Assembly (NCBI GenBank): GCA_015655095.1
Contig: JAATFR010000228.1
Coordinates: forward strand, 1-6,224
DNA from: Hyphomicrobiales bacterium
GTDB lineage: Bacteria > Pseudomonadota > Alphaproteobacteria > Parvibaculales > Parvibaculaceae
Direction: 5' to 3'
DNA: 6,224 bases
Within the stretch, counting starts at the first letter, position 1; every line of letters begins with the position of its first letter. The notes beneath the pieces were generated by a model, which saw only the letters and a program-made list of their open reading frames with translations, was not told where the DNA came from and did not search any database. Below, piece after piece: positions 5,129 through 6,224 of the stretch. The position numbers and the translations under genes were made by a program.

Positions 5129-5977
5129 ATGGTCCTGACACGCGAACAGATCGAACAGGCTCTGGCGCGGGCGGGCCTTGCGGACGACCAGAATTTCGAC
5201 CCGGTGGAAAGCGCTCTGCTGCTCGCCGCCCTCGACCAGCCCGGCACAGACACTGGCCCCTATGAAGCCCATCTTGCGGAACTGGCCGAAGCCGCCCGGG
5301 GCTTCATCAATAAAGCTCAGTCCCTGCCAATCTCTCTCGCGGCGGAAGCGCTTGCCGATCTTGTCGCCGGCCGCTTCGGCTATCATGGCGACGAGCAGAC
5401 CTACGACGACATGCAGAACGCCAGCCTGATCCGGGTGATCGACCGGCGCAGGGGCCTGCCGGTCGCGCTTGGCCTCATCTATTTCCATGCCGCCCGGGCG
5501 CTCGGGCTCGACATTGCCGGGTTGAGCTTTCCCGGCCATTTCGTGATGCGCCTGCAAGGGCGCGGCGGCGTGGTGCTGATCGACCCCTTCCACCGGGGGC
5601 AGACCGTCACTGCCGCCGATCTGCTGGCGCTGCTGCGAAAGACGCAGGGAGAGGGAGCGAAACTCTCACCTGACAATTATGCCCCCGTATCCCCGCGCGA
5701 CGTGGTGCTGCGCCTTCAGAATAATATTCTGGGCCGGGCGCTCGCCACGCAGGATTATCCTCGCGCCCGCGATGTGATCGCCCGCATGATCCTGGTCGCC
5801 CCGAACCGGCCTGATCTTTATTTTGAACTGGGCCGCATCGAGGTTCACGCCGGGCATCTGGGCGGGGCATCGGACGCCTTCACCACCTGCATCGGCCTCT
5901 GCCATGACGTGGATAACGCCCGCCTCGCGGGCATGGCCGCCGACGCCCTGATCCGCCTCAAGGGGCGGTTGCATTGA
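5129..5977 (+). CDS. SirB1 family protein: transglutaminase-like domain plus TPR
   Basis: A 282-residue, probably cytoplasmic protein with no signal peptide. Residues about 58-142 match the SirB1 N-terminal transglutaminase-like domain: LADLVAGRFGYHGDEQTYDD, IRVIDRRRGLPVALGLIYFHAARALGL and FPGHFVMRL, followed by VVLIDPF. The His (137) and Asp (152) of the papain/transglutaminase-like core are visible. The expected catalytic-Cys region (RRGLPVALG) has no Cys, as is usual for this family, so it is probably not a functioning transglutaminase. Two TPR-like units follow (about 194-227 and 228-261: LGRALATQDYPRARDVIARM, LYFELGRIEVHAGHLGGASDAF), pointing to protein-protein contacts. The biochemical role is unknown; the SirB name comes from an early Salmonella invasion-regulation locus and is not good evidence of function here. 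The start at 5129 has GAGG eight bases upstream. It lies between the BON lipoprotein and gshB. Confidence 0.88.
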   Translation: MVLTREQIEQALARAGLADDQNFDPVESALLLAALDQPGTDTGPYEAHLAELAEAARGFINKAQSLPISLAAEALADLVAGRFGYHGDEQTYDDMQNASLIRVIDRRRGLPVALGLIYFHAARALGLDIAGLSFPGHFVMRLQGRGGVVLIDPFHRGQTVTAADLLALLRKTQGEGAKLSPDNYAPVSPRDVVLRLQNNILGRALATQDYPRARDVIARMILVAPNRPDLYFELGRIEVHAGHLGGASDAFTTCIGLCHDVDNARLAGMAADALIRLKGRLH

Positions 5978-6056
5978 CAAGGCGATGGTGGACTTGTGCA
6001 GGACCCGTGATCGGGTGCAGGTTCCGTTCCCCGACAGCCACCGGAAGCGAGGATAA

Positions 6057-6224
6057 ATGAGCGCGCGCAAGCTGCATGTCGCGATCCAGATGGATCCGAT
6101 CCAGACCATCAATATCAACGGCGACACGACCTTCCGGCTGGGTCTTGAAGCGCAGGAACGCGGCCATACGCTCTCCTATTATGAACCCGTCCATCTCTCG
6201 ATGCGCGATGGCCGGGTCTACGCC
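6057..6224 (+). CDS. gshB: Glutathione synthetase, N-terminal part, 3' end outside window
   Basis: The first 56 codons are present and the frame runs off the window. The motif VAIQMDPIQTININGDTTF (residues 8-26) is the N-terminal signature of bacterial glutathione synthetase, which joins glycine to gamma-glutamylcysteine using ATP. LEAQERGHTLSYYEP (30-44) and the DGRVYA end also agree with the family. The ATP-grasp and catalytic regions are beyond the edge. ATG 6057 follows GAGGA closely (AAGCGAGGATAA), a strong ribosome binding site. Placement after rsmI and yraN is common in alphaproteobacteria; here two further genes, the BON lipoprotein and the SirB1-like protein, come between. Confidence 0.92.
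   Translation, partial: MSARKLHVAIQMDPIQTININGDTTFRLGLEAQERGHTLSYYEPVHLSMRDGRVYA

Overview
The window is high-GC bacterial chromosome, most likely from an alphaproteobacterium. The order hemW / penicillin-binding-protein activator / rsmI / yraN / gshB and the protein sequences fit that class; I cannot place it in an order or genus. Most of the DNA is dense, conserved housekeeping sequence. For example, bases 3541-3600 are 70% G+C by hand count.

Layout. The left edge (3-371, +) is the C-terminal third of the heme chaperone HemW. Bases 372-1428 form an accessory patch of much lower G+C (38-50% in four 60-base lines counted by hand). It holds a GNAT acetyltransferase gene (408-866, -) with a plausible promoter, then about 560 bases with no intact gene. 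Inside that gap lies a decayed fragment matching the 3' end of the next gene. Bases 1429-2838 (-) encode a lipoprotein of the penicillin-binding-protein activator (LppC/LpoA-like, periplasmic-binding-fold) family. A divergent intergenic region (2839-2970) separates it from a rightward run: rsmI (2971-3888), yraN (about 3923-4318), a double-BON lipoprotein resembling DolP/YraP (4433-5044), a SirB1-type transglutaminase-like/TPR protein (5129-5977) and the start of glutathione synthetase gshB (6057 to the window edge).

How the genes relate. LpoA-like, RsmI, YraN and a BON lipoprotein are the same neighbourhood as yraL-yraM-yraN-yraP in enterobacteria, with yraN here on the rsmI side of the divergent promoter region. 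The cluster joins cell-wall synthesis control, outer-membrane quality control, 16S rRNA methylation and glutathione synthesis. The rightward genes are closely spaced (34, 114, 84 and 79 bases between them) and may be co-transcribed, at least in part.

I found no tRNA, rRNA, CRISPR array, insertion sequence or integrase, and nothing that looks like an undescribed multi-gene system. The most unusual item is the degenerate duplicate of the activator gene's 3' end beside the low-GC acetyltransferase patch.
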